From Chitinophagaceae bacterium (lineage in GTDB: Bacteria > Bacteroidota > Bacteroidia > Chitinophagales > Chitinophagaceae): a DNA stretch of 64,000 nt. The notes below the pieces were generated by a model. It was not told the origin of the DNA. It did not search any database and was given only the letters and a program-made list of their open reading frames with translations. How positions within the stretch are numbered: position 1 is the first letter of the stretch; each line of letters begins with the position of its first letter. Location: assembly GCA_027484165.1 (NCBI GenBank), contig JAIXWH010000107.1, positions 1-64,000 on the forward strand, given 5' to 3'. Positions 27,114 through 36,049 of the stretch are shown in pieces. A program made the translations under genes and the position numbers.

Positions 27114-27761
27114 ATGAGTTTAAATACTATTTTAAAGATTTTTCTTCCTAAAGACAGGATTTTTTATCAGCTATTTGAAAGTGTTGCTGAAGAATTGGTA
27201 AAAATGGGAGCAAAGTTAAAGGAAGTTGTAAGTGAACCCGATTTTGAGCAAAGGGCTAAACTGATAAAAGAAATTGAGGATATGGAGCATGTGAATGATG
27301 ATTATACCCATAAAATCTTCACAGAGTTAGGAAAGAATTTTATAACTCCATTTGACAGAGAAGACATTCATTATTTGGCAACCTCACTTGATGATATTGC
27401 TGATTATATTTATGCTTCTGCAAAAAAGATAAACTTTTATCGTGTTGATCCCAATGATATTGGAATTCAAAAAATGGCTGATTTGATTGCATTAGGTTGT
27501 ATACAAGTACATAAAGCGGTGACCGAATTGCGTAACATGAAAAACATGCGTCAAATTACAGATGCATTGGTTGCGATAAACAGCATTGAAAATCAGGGGG
27601 ATGATATTTTTGATATGAGTATTGAGCGCTTGTTTGCTACTGAACCAGATGCAAAAGAAGTAATCAAAAAGAGAGAAATTTATCAAATCATGGAAATAGT
27701 TACCGATAAATGTGAAGACGCTGCAAATGTTATTGAGTCCATCATCGTAAAATACGCATAG
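27114..27761 (+). CDS. DUF47 (PhoU-like) phosphate transport accessory protein
   Basis: A 215-residue all-helical protein of the DUF47/PhoU-like family, with IKEIEDMEHVNDDYTHKIFTEL and DREDIHYLATSLDDIADYI. The acidic and histidine residues in these helices are the likely metal or phosphate site. Family members are nearly always encoded next to PiT transporters and are thought to modulate them. Here the PiT gene follows 44 bases later in the same orientation. The 167-base gap upstream leaves room for a promoter of its own, separate from the run ending at 26946. The N-terminus and length are typical. Confidence 0.93.
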   Translation: MSLNTILKIFLPKDRIFYQLFESVAEELVKMGAKLKEVVSEPDFEQRAKLIKEIEDMEHVNDDYTHKIFTELGKNFITPFDREDIHYLATSLDDIADYIYASAKKINFYRVDPNDIGIQKMADLIALGCIQVHKAVTELRNMKNMRQITDALVAINSIENQGDDIFDMSIERLFATEPDAKEVIKKREIYQIMEIVTDKCEDAANVIESIIVKYA

Positions 27762-27805
27762 TCTAAATCATTTCTATTATTAAGATTTGACAAAAAAGAA
27801 ATTTT

Positions 27806-29515
27806 ATGACATTATTGGTTGTAATTATAGTATTAGCCTTAATTTTCGATTATATCAATGGTTTTCATGATGCAGCAAATTCAATAGCTACAGTAGTTTC
27901 AACAAAAGTATTAACACCCGGGCAAGCGGTGGTGTGGGCGGCGGTTTTCAATTGTGTAGCGTATTTCATCTTTAAAGATCATGCTGTAGCAAACTCAATA
28001 AGCAAAACTGTTTTCAAAGATTTTATCACACTTCCTGTAATTTTTTCAGGGTTACTTGCTGCCATTTTTTGGAATCTGCTGACTTGGTGGTATGGTATTC
28101 CTTCCTCTTCTTCACACACATTAATTGGAGCTTTTGCTGGAGCAGCTATTGCACATGCATTGATGTTGAAAGGCTTTGATTATCCATGGTCAAATATTGT
28201 AGATAGCGAAACCATTATTAAAACTATCCTTTTCATTTTCCTTGCACCCATCATAGGTATGGTGATTTCTATTTTTATCACGATTGTAACTATTATGAGA
28301 AATGTATGGTTACGATTAGGCATAATAGCAGTAGTTACAGCTGCTACCGTTTTTATGTTTGATAATTTTGAGTCAACGAAGATCAATGAGAATGTACAAA
28401 AATTTTATAGTACTGATAAGTATAAAAAAGAAATTAAAACCATTAAGTCTGAATTAGAAACAAAAAAAGGAGATACAGCTTTACTTGCAAAGTTGAAATT
28501 GAATGAAGAAAAATTACTAAAAGCAACAGCATCATACGAAAAAGTTCATCCCTATCTGATTCAATACGACAAATTAGGAGCTGATAAAATATCTTCTATT
28601 GCAAAAGATAGTGGTTGGCTTGATAACATTGCAGTAAGTAAACTTAAAGACGCAGTAAGAAATGCAAATGATTATTTGATAGTTGAGGCCAAATCCACTG
28701 AAGATGCAAAAGCTAAAGAAGAATACAGTATTGCAAAAGTAAAAACTGAGTTATATAAATCACCATTAAAAGCATATTTGTCAAAATCAATTACATTAGA
28801 TTCAACTGTTGCTGCAATAAATTTAATTTATCCGATTGCTCCTAAGAATTTGGATAAGGTTAAAGAGAGAATTCAGAAATTCAATATACAAAAGTCTTTT
28901 TCTGAAGAAATAAGTAAAGCGGATAATTCAGCAATTGTATGGGGAATTATTTGGGCTGCAGTTCTTTTTATGCTGATCTATATATATGTTGAAAAAGTTA
29001 GAACACCAACAGCGTACACCATTTCAAACATGTTTAAAAAGCTACAGCTTTTGAGTTCTGCTGCATTCAGTATCGGCCATGGAGGAAATGATGCTCAAAA
29101 AGTAATGGGTATTATTGGAGCAGCATTGATTGCTCATGGATCAATACAGGATTTTAGCAATCTTCCCAATTGGGTTCCATTGGCATGTTATTTAGCCATA
29201 GGTATTGGTACAATGAGTGGCGGATGGAAAATTGTAAAAACGATGGGAACAAAAATTACTAAAGTAACTCCATTAGAAGGTGTAGCTGCAGAAACTGCCG
29301 GAGCATTCACTTTGTTCTTTACAGGTCAGATGGGAATACCGGTATCTACAACCCATACCATTACTGGCTCTATCATAGGTGTTGGTGCTACAAAAAGAAT
29401 GTCTGCTGTTCGTTGGGGTGTTACCGTTAGTTTGCTTTGGGCATGGATACTAACTATACCTATCAGCGCAATTCTAGCTGCGTTAGTATATCTGGTAACT
29501 AGATTATTTGTTTAA
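27806..29515 (+). CDS. PiT-family inorganic phosphate transporter with large insert
   Basis: A 569-residue low-affinity phosphate:cation symporter of the inner membrane. The two inverted PiT signatures are present: DYINGFHDAANSIATVVSTK near the N-terminus and FSIGHGGNDAQKVMGIIGA at about 421-439. Conserved loops GIPSSSSHTLIGAFAG and GIPVSTTHTITGSIIG are both intact. Between a transmembrane segment (about 171-186) and the next (about 376-394) lies a soluble insert of about 190 residues, rich in Lys, Glu and Ala. By the positive-inside rule it should be periplasmic. It pairs with the DUF47 gene. Its stop codon and that of the convergent purD share the four bases TTAA (29512-29515). Confidence 0.95.
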   Translation: MTLLVVIIVLALIFDYINGFHDAANSIATVVSTKVLTPGQAVVWAAVFNCVAYFIFKDHAVANSISKTVFKDFITLPVIFSGLLAAIFWNLLTWWYGIPSSSSHTLIGAFAGAAIAHALMLKGFDYPWSNIVDSETIIKTILFIFLAPIIGMVISIFITIVTIMRNVWLRLGIIAVVTAATVFMFDNFESTKINENVQKFYSTDKYKKEIKTIKSELETKKGDTALLAKLKLNEEKLLKATASYEKVHPYLIQYDKLGADKISSIAKDSGWLDNIAVSKLKDAVRNANDYLIVEAKSTEDAKAKEEYSIAKVKTELYKSPLKAYLSKSITLDSTVAAINLIYPIAPKNLDKVKERIQKFNIQKSFSEEISKADNSAIVWGIIWAAVLFMLIYIYVEKVRTPTAYTISNMFKKLQLLSSAAFSIGHGGNDAQKVMGIIGAALIAHGSIQDFSNLPNWVPLACYLAIGIGTMSGGWKIVKTMGTKITKVTPLEGVAAETAGAFTLFFTGQMGIPVSTTHTITGSIIGVGATKRMSAVRWGVTVSLLWAWILTIPISAILAALVYLVTRLFV

Positions 29516-30750
29516 TTAATTTCACCAATATCTTTTCTGAAATACATTCCATCAAAAGAAATATGATTGATTGATTGATATGCTTTTTCTCTTGCTGAGT
29601 CAAGCGAATCGCCTAGTCCAATTACATTCAACACTCTGCCGCCGGAAGTAATCAGTGAATCTCCATTCTTAATGGCACCTGCAATTGTGTATTCAACATT
29701 AATATGATCCAGACCAGTTATTGTCTTACCAGTTTCAGGAGCATCTGGATAGCCTTTTGAAGCAACCACCACACAACAAGAATGTTGATTTTTCCAGTTT
29801 AATTGAATTTCATTTCCTTTCAAAGCGTTTTCTATTACATCTGTTAAATTGGTATTGAGAAGTGGTAATATGGCTTGAGTTTCTGGATCGCCTAAACGCA
29901 TATTATATTCCAACAGATAACATCTTTTATTCACTACCATCAATCCAAAAAAGATGACTCCAGAAAAAAGTAAATCTCTATTTAGTAATCCTTTTAGTGT
30001 AGGAGTCATTACATGCTCTTCAAAGTCTCTTGCAATCTCTTCTGTATATAAAGAATTGGGAGCAATTGCACCCATCCCTCCTGTATTGGGTCCCTTTTCA
30101 TTCTCGTAAATTTTCTTGTGATCTTTAGCAGATATGAAGGGGTATATTTTCTTTTTATTAAAAACCGAAAGCACAGAAACTTCAAAACCATCTAAAAATT
30201 CTTCTATTACTATTTCATCTCCAGCACTACCCATGATTTTATTAATCAACAAATCATTGATTGTAGTAAGAGCAGTTTCAAAACTATGAACAATGAAAAC
30301 ACCTTTACCTGCGGCCAATCCAGTTGCTTTAATAACCAAAGGATAAGAATGATTTTTCACATAATCAACAGCTGGTTCAATTTGTGTAAAAGCTTTGTGA
30401 GTTGCAGTTCTTACTCCGAATTCGTTCATAAATATTTTAGCAAAAGCTTTGTCACCTTCAAGTAACGCAGCCGCTTTATTAGGTCCGAATATCTTTAAAT
30501 TTCTTTTTTCAAATTCATCAACAATACCTTCCATCAATAAAGCTTCAGAACCCACAATGGTCAAATCTATTTTTTCTTTTAATGCAAAATCTACAATCTC
30601 ACGCAATGAACTTATTGAAACATTGGTACCAATACTTTCGGTACCACCATTTCCTTTGGCAAAAAATAATTCATGAGCAGGATTATCTTTTTTTATTTTG
30701 ATACCTATTGCATGCTCGCGACCTCCATTTCCAATAATTAATATATTCAT
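29512..30750 (-). CDS. purD: phosphoribosylamine-glycine ligase
   Basis: ATP-grasp enzyme of 412 residues catalysing the second step of purine synthesis, joining glycine to phosphoribosylamine. The N-terminal MNILIIGNGGREHAIG is diagnostic. GEKGPNTGGMGAIAPN appears here as YENEKGPNTGGMGAIAP, and LEYNMRLGDPETQAILP carries the metal ligands. It is the last gene of the clustered purine operon, 52 bases after purH. It converges on the PiT gene with overlapping stop codons, leaving no space for a terminator between them. Confidence 0.97.
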   Translation of the reverse strand: MNILIIGNGGREHAIGIKIKKDNPAHELFFAKGNGGTESIGTNVSISSLREIVDFALKEKIDLTIVGSEALLMEGIVDEFEKRNLKIFGPNKAAALLEGDKAFAKIFMNEFGVRTATHKAFTQIEPAVDYVKNHSYPLVIKATGLAAGKGVFIVHSFETALTTINDLLINKIMGSAGDEIVIEEFLDGFEVSVLSVFNKKKIYPFISAKDHKKIYENEKGPNTGGMGAIAPNSLYTEEIARDFEEHVMTPTLKGLLNRDLLFSGVIFFGLMVVNKRCYLLEYNMRLGDPETQAILPLLNTNLTDVIENALKGNEIQLNWKNQHSCCVVVASKGYPDAPETGKTITGLDHINVEYTIAGAIKNGDSLITSGGRVLNVIGLGDSLDSAREKAYQSINHISFDGMYFRKDIGEIN

Positions 30751-30802
30751 GCGTGTATTTTACTTTACATTATAGTCAAATGTATAAAAGACTATTTTGT
30801 TC

Positions 30803-32323
30803 TTAATGTTTAAAATGTCTTACTGCTGTGAACACCATGCTGATTCCCTTTTCATTACAGGCATCAATTGAGTCTTGATCTTTAATAGAACCGCCGGGTT
30901 GTATGATTGTTTTGATTTTATTTTCAAAACAAGTATTTACAATATCATTAAATGGGAAGAACGCATCAGATGCCAATACACATTCTGCAAGATTGATATT
31001 TTTTTCTTTTGCCTGATGAATGGCTTGTTCAACCGCACGCACTCTGTTGGTTTGTCCGCTTCCTATTCCAACGGTAACAAAATTATGCACCAAAACAATT
31101 GCATTGGAAGTACAATGCTTAACTACTTTTTGTGCAAACACCAATTGAGCAAATTCATTTTCATTTGGGGCTAAATTAGTAACGTTATTAATTTCGTAGG
31201 AATTCATATGGTCTCTGGTTTGAACTAATAAGCCACCATCTATCGAGATAATATTTTTATCATTAGATGCATACAATTGAGCTTTAATCACCCGTAAATT
31301 TTTCTTCTTAGAAAATTCTGCCAACGCTTCTACTTCAAATTCAGGAGCAATAATCACTTCAAGAAACAGCTCATTCATCATCATTGCTGTTTTTTGAGAA
31401 ACCTTTGTATTGAATGCAACTATACCCCCAAAGATGGAAACCGGATCAGCTGCATATGTTTTTTGATAAGCTTCGATATCATTTTCTCCGCAAGCAACTC
31501 CACATGGCGTGTTGTGTTTTACTGCACAACAAACAGGTTCTGTAAATTCATTCACCACATTCAAAGCTGATTGAATATCTCTGTAATTATTGTACGAAAG
31601 CTCTTTGCCTTGTAATTGTTGCCAGTCATTAATATTGGGCTTCTTTGTTAAATCAGCGTATACAGCTGCTTGCTGATGAGGATTTTCGCCATACCTTAAT
31701 ATTTCCTTCAATTGAAAAGTATGGGTGGCATATTCAGGAAACAATTCTTCATTTAAAAAATTCGAAACAGATGCATCGTAAGCAGCTGTAAGATTGTAAA
31801 CTTTTGCAGCGAGTTTTTTTCTTGTGTTAATTGTTGTTGATGCTTGAGATCTGATTTCATTGATTACCAAATCGTAATCGTTGATATCTGTTAATACAGT
31901 AACGTCAGTATAGTTTTTCGCTGCCGCTCTCAACAAAGAAGGTCCTCCGATATCTATAAATTCTATCAGTTCATCATGAGATAAATTTTCCTGTTGCTTT
32001 TTTACAAAAGGGTAGAGGTTTACTATCACATAATCCACAGCAAGAATTTGATGTTCGTTAACTGTTTGTTGATGGACTTCATTATTTCTTTTAAAGAGAA
32101 TACCACCAAATAATTTAGGATGCAATGTTTTTACTCTGCCATCCAGCATTTCTGGAAACAAAGTGTAGTCTGTAACATCAGTCACAGCAATGTTTTTATC
32201 CTGTAGGTATTTTAAAGAACCTCCTGTAGCTAAAATCTCAACGTTAATTCCAATTAAACATTTTGCGATGGCTTCTATATTTGTTTTATCATAAACACTA
32301 ATCAGCGCCTTGTGCTTTTGCAT
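30803..32323 (-). CDS. purH: bifunctional AICAR transformylase/IMP cyclohydrolase
   Basis: A 506-residue two-domain enzyme for the last two steps to IMP. The N-terminal IMP cyclohydrolase (MGS-like) domain carries LATGGSLKYL and VKTLHPKLFGGIL. The C-terminal transformylase carries RYGENPHQQAAVY and the catalytic region VKHNTPCGVACG. It uses 10-formyl-tetrahydrofolate, linking it to folD in this window. Its start overlaps the end of purN by 26 bases, indicating translational coupling. Length and motifs are standard. Confidence 0.97.
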   Translation of the reverse strand: MQKHKALISVYDKTNIEAIAKCLIGINVEILATGGSLKYLQDKNIAVTDVTDYTLFPEMLDGRVKTLHPKLFGGILFKRNNEVHQQTVNEHQILAVDYVIVNLYPFVKKQQENLSHDELIEFIDIGGPSLLRAAAKNYTDVTVLTDINDYDLVINEIRSQASTTINTRKKLAAKVYNLTAAYDASVSNFLNEELFPEYATHTFQLKEILRYGENPHQQAAVYADLTKKPNINDWQQLQGKELSYNNYRDIQSALNVVNEFTEPVCCAVKHNTPCGVACGENDIEAYQKTYAADPVSIFGGIVAFNTKVSQKTAMMMNELFLEVIIAPEFEVEALAEFSKKKNLRVIKAQLYASNDKNIISIDGGLLVQTRDHMNSYEINNVTNLAPNENEFAQLVFAQKVVKHCTSNAIVLVHNFVTVGIGSGQTNRVRAVEQAIHQAKEKNINLAECVLASDAFFPFNDIVNTCFENKIKTIIQPGGSIKDQDSIDACNEKGISMVFTAVRHFKH

Positions 32324-32876
32324 ATAATACTTTTATGGATTCAATTAATATTTCTTTTTCTAACAGATGAACTTTTTTTTGAAGAGAATCTGGTGTTTCA
32401 TTGAGGTCAACACTGCAAGTTTTTTGCATTAATATATTTCCTTCGTCAACGCCTTCAGTAACATAATGAACGGTAGCTCCAGATTGTGTTTCTTTGTTTT
32501 TGATTACCTCTTGATGTACTTTCAAACCATACATTCCTTTCCCTCCATACTTAGGCAATAGTGAAGGATGAAGATTAATGATTTTATTTTTCCATTCCTC
32601 ACAAATAGTGTTATTCAATATGGATAAAAATCCTGCAAGTACAATATGAGAAATTTGTTTTGATTTCAGAGTAGCATAAATTTCATCAGCCCAATTGGAT
32701 TTTCTAGTCACGAGCATCACTTCGATACCGGCTTGTTCAGCTCTTTGAATGGCGAAGCAGTCTCTGTCGGCAATTACCACATCAATCGTAATTTCATTCA
32801 ACATTTTTTGTTGAACAGCATCAATGATGCATTGAAGATTACTGCCATTACCGGAAACAAAAACAGCCAAACGCAT
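32298..32876 (-). CDS. purN: folate-dependent GAR transformylase
   Basis: A 192-residue enzyme that formylates GAR with 10-formyl-tetrahydrofolate. The phosphate-binding VSGNGSNLQCII, the catalytic Asn/His region KIINLHPSLLPKYGG, and the loop SGATVHYVTEGVDEG with its Asp are all intact. Start and stop are tightly packed: its ATG overlaps the purM stop by one base (TAATG), and its end overlaps purH by 26 bases. PurT at 4537-5712 performs the same conversion with formate, so the genome is redundant at this step. Confidence 0.97.
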   Translation of the reverse strand: MRLAVFVSGNGSNLQCIIDAVQQKMLNEITIDVVIADRDCFAIQRAEQAGIEVMLVTRKSNWADEIYATLKSKQISHIVLAGFLSILNNTICEEWKNKIINLHPSLLPKYGGKGMYGLKVHQEVIKNKETQSGATVHYVTEGVDEGNILMQKTCSVDLNETPDSLQKKVHLLEKEILIESIKVLYAKAQGAD

Positions 32877-33877
32877 TAGTTGATGATAATTTTATTTTCA
32901 GAATTACTGATGATGTTACCTAAATGAAATGCAACCAAATTATTTTCTTGAATATGTTTTAATATATCTTCAGTCATCGCCTTTTCAACAACTATGGCCA
33001 ATCCAACGCCCATATTAAATGTACCGTGCATTTCTTTTTCTTCGATCTTTCCTCTTTCTTGCAATAATTTGAATATTGGTTGCTGAGGGATATTGTCTTT
33101 GTAAATATTTGCACACATTGATTCAGGAATGATTCGAGGAACATTTTCGTACAAGCCACCGCCTGTGATGTGAGCAATGCCTTTGATTTTAAAATTAGCA
33201 ACCAAGCTGTTGATGATATTACTATACAATGCAGTAGGTGTGAGCAATGTTTTCCAGATAGGTTCATTATTAAAAACTTCATGCAAATCTGGAATCAGTT
33301 TTCGTACTAATGAAAACCCATTACTGTGTAAACCGCTTGAAGCAATTCCAATAATTGTATCTCCTTCATTAATATTTGCACCAGTGATAATGTTTTCTTT
33401 TTCAACAATTCCGACACAAAATCCTGCAACATCATAATCTCCAATTTTGTACATACCAGGCATTTCTGCAGTTTCTCCTCCAATTAAAGCGGTTCCTGTT
33501 TGTTCACATGCATGAGCCATTCCTTTGATGATTTCTGAAGCCTCATGGGCATCTAATTTCCCGCATGCCAAATAATCTAAAAAGAATAATGGCTTAGCAC
33601 CATGACAAGAAATATCATTGGCACACATGGCAAAACAATCAATTCCAATTGTGTCTAACTTCTTTACTTCTAACGCAATTTTTATTTTAGTACCAACGCC
33701 ATCTGTTCCAGAAACCAGTACAGGGTTATTGTATTTGCCTAATTCATATAAAGCACCAAATTGTCCTAACTCTGTTAAAACATTTTTATTGTAAGTCTTT
33801 TTAACCAAAGGCTTGATTAAATCAACCGTTTTGTAACCTTCTTCTTTATCTACTCCTGCGTTTTTGTAGGTTGTCAT
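32876..33877 (-). CDS. purM: AIR synthetase (phosphoribosylformylglycinamidine cyclo-ligase)
   Basis: A 333-residue enzyme converting FGAM to AIR with ATP. The signature VSGTDGVGTKIKIALEV and the glycine-rich segments AEMPGMYKIGDYDVAGFCVG and AHITGGGLYENVPRI are present. The length is normal. It sits 18 bases after purF and shares one base with the purN start. It belongs to the same structural superfamily as the core of PurL, encoded upstream in this operon. Confidence 0.97.
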   Translation of the reverse strand: MTTYKNAGVDKEEGYKTVDLIKPLVKKTYNKNVLTELGQFGALYELGKYNNPVLVSGTDGVGTKIKIALEVKKLDTIGIDCFAMCANDISCHGAKPLFFLDYLACGKLDAHEASEIIKGMAHACEQTGTALIGGETAEMPGMYKIGDYDVAGFCVGIVEKENIITGANINEGDTIIGIASSGLHSNGFSLVRKLIPDLHEVFNNEPIWKTLLTPTALYSNIINSLVANFKIKGIAHITGGGLYENVPRIIPESMCANIYKDNIPQQPIFKLLQERGKIEEKEMHGTFNMGVGLAIVVEKAMTEDILKHIQENNLVAFHLGNIISNSENKIIIN

Positions 33878-33895
33878 ACTTTTTTATTTTATCAA

Positions 33896-35308
33896 TTAGG
33901 CTTCTACGTTAGTTAATGTCTCTAATTCACCATTTTTGTTTACAGGATATTTTTCTGTAAAGCATCCATAACAGTAACCTTCTTCTTTCAATAAATCTTT
34001 TAAATTGTTCATTGACAGGAAAGTAAGACTATCAACACCTAAGTAAGATTTTATTTCTTCGAGTGAGTTTTTGGCTGCAATCAAATGTTCTTTCTCTGGA
34101 GTATCAACTCCTAAAAAACAAGGAGCGATTATGGGTGGTGATGCAGAAACAAAATGTATTTCTTTTGCGCCCGCATTTTTAAAGATATTAACGAGTCTTT
34201 TACTTGTTGTTCCTCTTACAATTGAATCATCCATAATTACCACACGCTTTCCTTTGATTTCACTAACTATTGGATTTAGTTTAAGCATTACCGTTCTCTC
34301 GCGCATTTCCTGAGAAGGTGTAATAAATGATCTTCCGAGGTATCTATTTTTTAGTAATATTGGTCTGAATGGAATACCCGAAGCATTTGAATATCCAATA
34401 GCAGCAGGAACACCTGAATCAGGAACACCAATAACCACATCGGCTTCGATATGATGCTGTTCCCATAGTTTTCTTCCTGAGAGTTCTCTGAATTTATAAA
34501 TACTGTCTCCTTCCATCATGCTGTCGGGTCTGGAAAAATAAATGTATTCAAATGAACAGAGTCCTCTTTGTTGATGTTGTTTGATATTGTATGATTGTAT
34601 ACCCTGATCATTAATGACAATCATTTCACCGGGTTCGATTTCTCTGATAAAATTTGCACCAACCGCATCTAGTCCGCAAGTTTCACTACTTACAACATAC
34701 GTTTCATCTTCTGTAATTCCTAATGACAAGGGTCTGATACCATGAGCGTCTCTGAAAGCTACCAAACTATCGCGTGTTAAAAGCACACAACTAAATGCAC
34801 CCTTTACCAATTTGAATACTTCAGTTACTGCTTTCTCTAATCCTTCATTAAAATGTTTTTGTATAATTCGCAACATTACTTCCGTATCAGAATGATTTGA
34901 TACAAATTCCAATCCTTCTTTTTCCAGTTGAGTTCTTAAAGGAGCGCTGTTTACTAAGTTTCCATTGTGAGCCAATGAAATATAAACTTCTCCCTTTTCA
35001 TTTTTTGTAAATAGTGGTTGAATATTTCTTTTGCTTTGTCCACCTGTTGTACTGTATCGTGTATGACCTATAGCTGCATTACCCTGATACAATTCAGGAT
35101 TATCAATCAATGAGAAAGCCTCAATAACGAGACCTTCCTTTTTAAAAGAGTAAATATTTTTTTTACTGAGAAAAGAAATCCCACAAGCTTCCTGTCCTCT
35201 ATGTTGCAAAGCAATCAAGCCAAATTGCATTAATGAAAAAGTGTCGATTTGTTTTTTAGAGTATAAACCAAATACACCACATTCTTCATTTAATTTATCT
35301 GATACCAT
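33896..35308 (-). CDS. purF: amidophosphoribosyltransferase
   Basis: A 470-residue enzyme for the committed purine step (PRPP plus glutamine to phosphoribosylamine). The N-terminus MVSDKLNEECGVFG implies a nine-residue propeptide removed to expose the catalytic Cys10. The Ntn glutaminase domain has GHTRYSTTGG. The phosphoribosyl domain has the PRPP loop VVIMDDSIVRGTTS. The C-terminal CYGCFTEKYPV suits the Cys-rich region of the Fe-S-type enzymes, with other Cys at APCFLGV and FTSLCSFEY-like positions. It lies 7 bases after purC. Confidence 0.97.
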   Translation of the reverse strand: MVSDKLNEECGVFGLYSKKQIDTFSLMQFGLIALQHRGQEACGISFLSKKNIYSFKKEGLVIEAFSLIDNPELYQGNAAIGHTRYSTTGGQSKRNIQPLFTKNEKGEVYISLAHNGNLVNSAPLRTQLEKEGLEFVSNHSDTEVMLRIIQKHFNEGLEKAVTEVFKLVKGAFSCVLLTRDSLVAFRDAHGIRPLSLGITEDETYVVSSETCGLDAVGANFIREIEPGEMIVINDQGIQSYNIKQHQQRGLCSFEYIYFSRPDSMMEGDSIYKFRELSGRKLWEQHHIEADVVIGVPDSGVPAAIGYSNASGIPFRPILLKNRYLGRSFITPSQEMRERTVMLKLNPIVSEIKGKRVVIMDDSIVRGTTSKRLVNIFKNAGAKEIHFVSASPPIIAPCFLGVDTPEKEHLIAAKNSLEEIKSYLGVDSLTFLSMNNLKDLLKEEGYCYGCFTEKYPVNKNGELETLTNVEA

Positions 35309-35315
35309 AAATGGT

Positions 35316-36029
35316 TTATTTTTTTAGTCGTTGTAATATTTCAACATAAGCTTCTCTTACATCACCTAAATCTCTTCTGAATCTATCTTTATCTAATTTT
35401 TTCAAAGTGTTTTTATCCCAAAGTCTGCAAGTATCCGGACTGATTTCGTCAGCAAGAATAATATTGCCATTGCTATCTTTTCCGAATTCAATTTTAAAAT
35501 CAATCAGTAAAATATCTTCTTTAAAAAAGAGTTCTTTTAAAATCGTATTTATTTTAGCCGTTTCGGAATAGATGTAGTTGATTTCATCATAAGTTGCAAG
35601 TCCTAATGCAACAGCATGATGGTCGTTGATTAAAGGATCTCCCAATGCATCTTTTTTGTAACACAACTCGTAAACAATATTCGGAATTTCCATTCCTTCC
35701 TCTACTCCCAAAATTCTGGCGGTGCTACCGGCAAGTCTGTTTCTGGTGATGACTTCTAATGGAACAATCGAAACTTTTTTACAAAGCTGTTCGCGTTCAT
35801 TTAATTTTTCAATAAAATGAGTTTTAATTCCTTGTACTGCAAGATGCTCATAAATCAAACTGGTGATTTCATTATTTAATGCACCTTTATCTTCTATCGT
35901 TCCTCTTTTTTGTGCATTAAAAGCAGTTGCATCATCTTTAAAATGAACTATAATATATTCAGGATCTTTAGTAGCAAATACTTGTTTTGCTTTTCCTTCA
36001 TAGAGCATTTCTAATTTTTCTATACTCAT
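35316..36029 (-). CDS. purC: SAICAR synthetase
   Basis: A 237-residue enzyme joining aspartate to CAIR with ATP. Its diagnostic features are [14 protein letters not shown] at the N-terminus, the [17 protein letters not shown] segment, and [15 protein letters not shown] followed by [13 protein letters not shown]. The length is typical of the bacterial single-domain form. It sits between purL (20-base gap) and purF (7-base gap). The purE, purK and purB genes needed around this step are not in the window. Confidence 0.97.
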   Translation of the reverse strand: MSIEKLEMLYEGKAKQVFATKDPEYIIVHFKDDATAFNAQKRGTIEDKGALNNEITSLIYEHLAVQGIKTHFIEKLNEREQLCKKVSIVPLEVITRNRLAGSTARILGVEEGMEIPNIVYELCYKKDALGDPLINDHHAVALGLATYDEINYIYSETAKINTILKELFFKEDILLIDFKIEFGKDSNGNIILADEISPDTCRLWDKNTLKKLDKDRFRRDLGDVREAYVEILQRLKK

Positions 36030-36049
36030 TTTCGTTGCTTTTAATTTGT

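Noticed and set aside
32298-32323. Possible frameshift between purN and purH because of a 26-base overlap
   Set aside because: Both proteins have normal length and intact ends, so the overlap is ordinary translational coupling.
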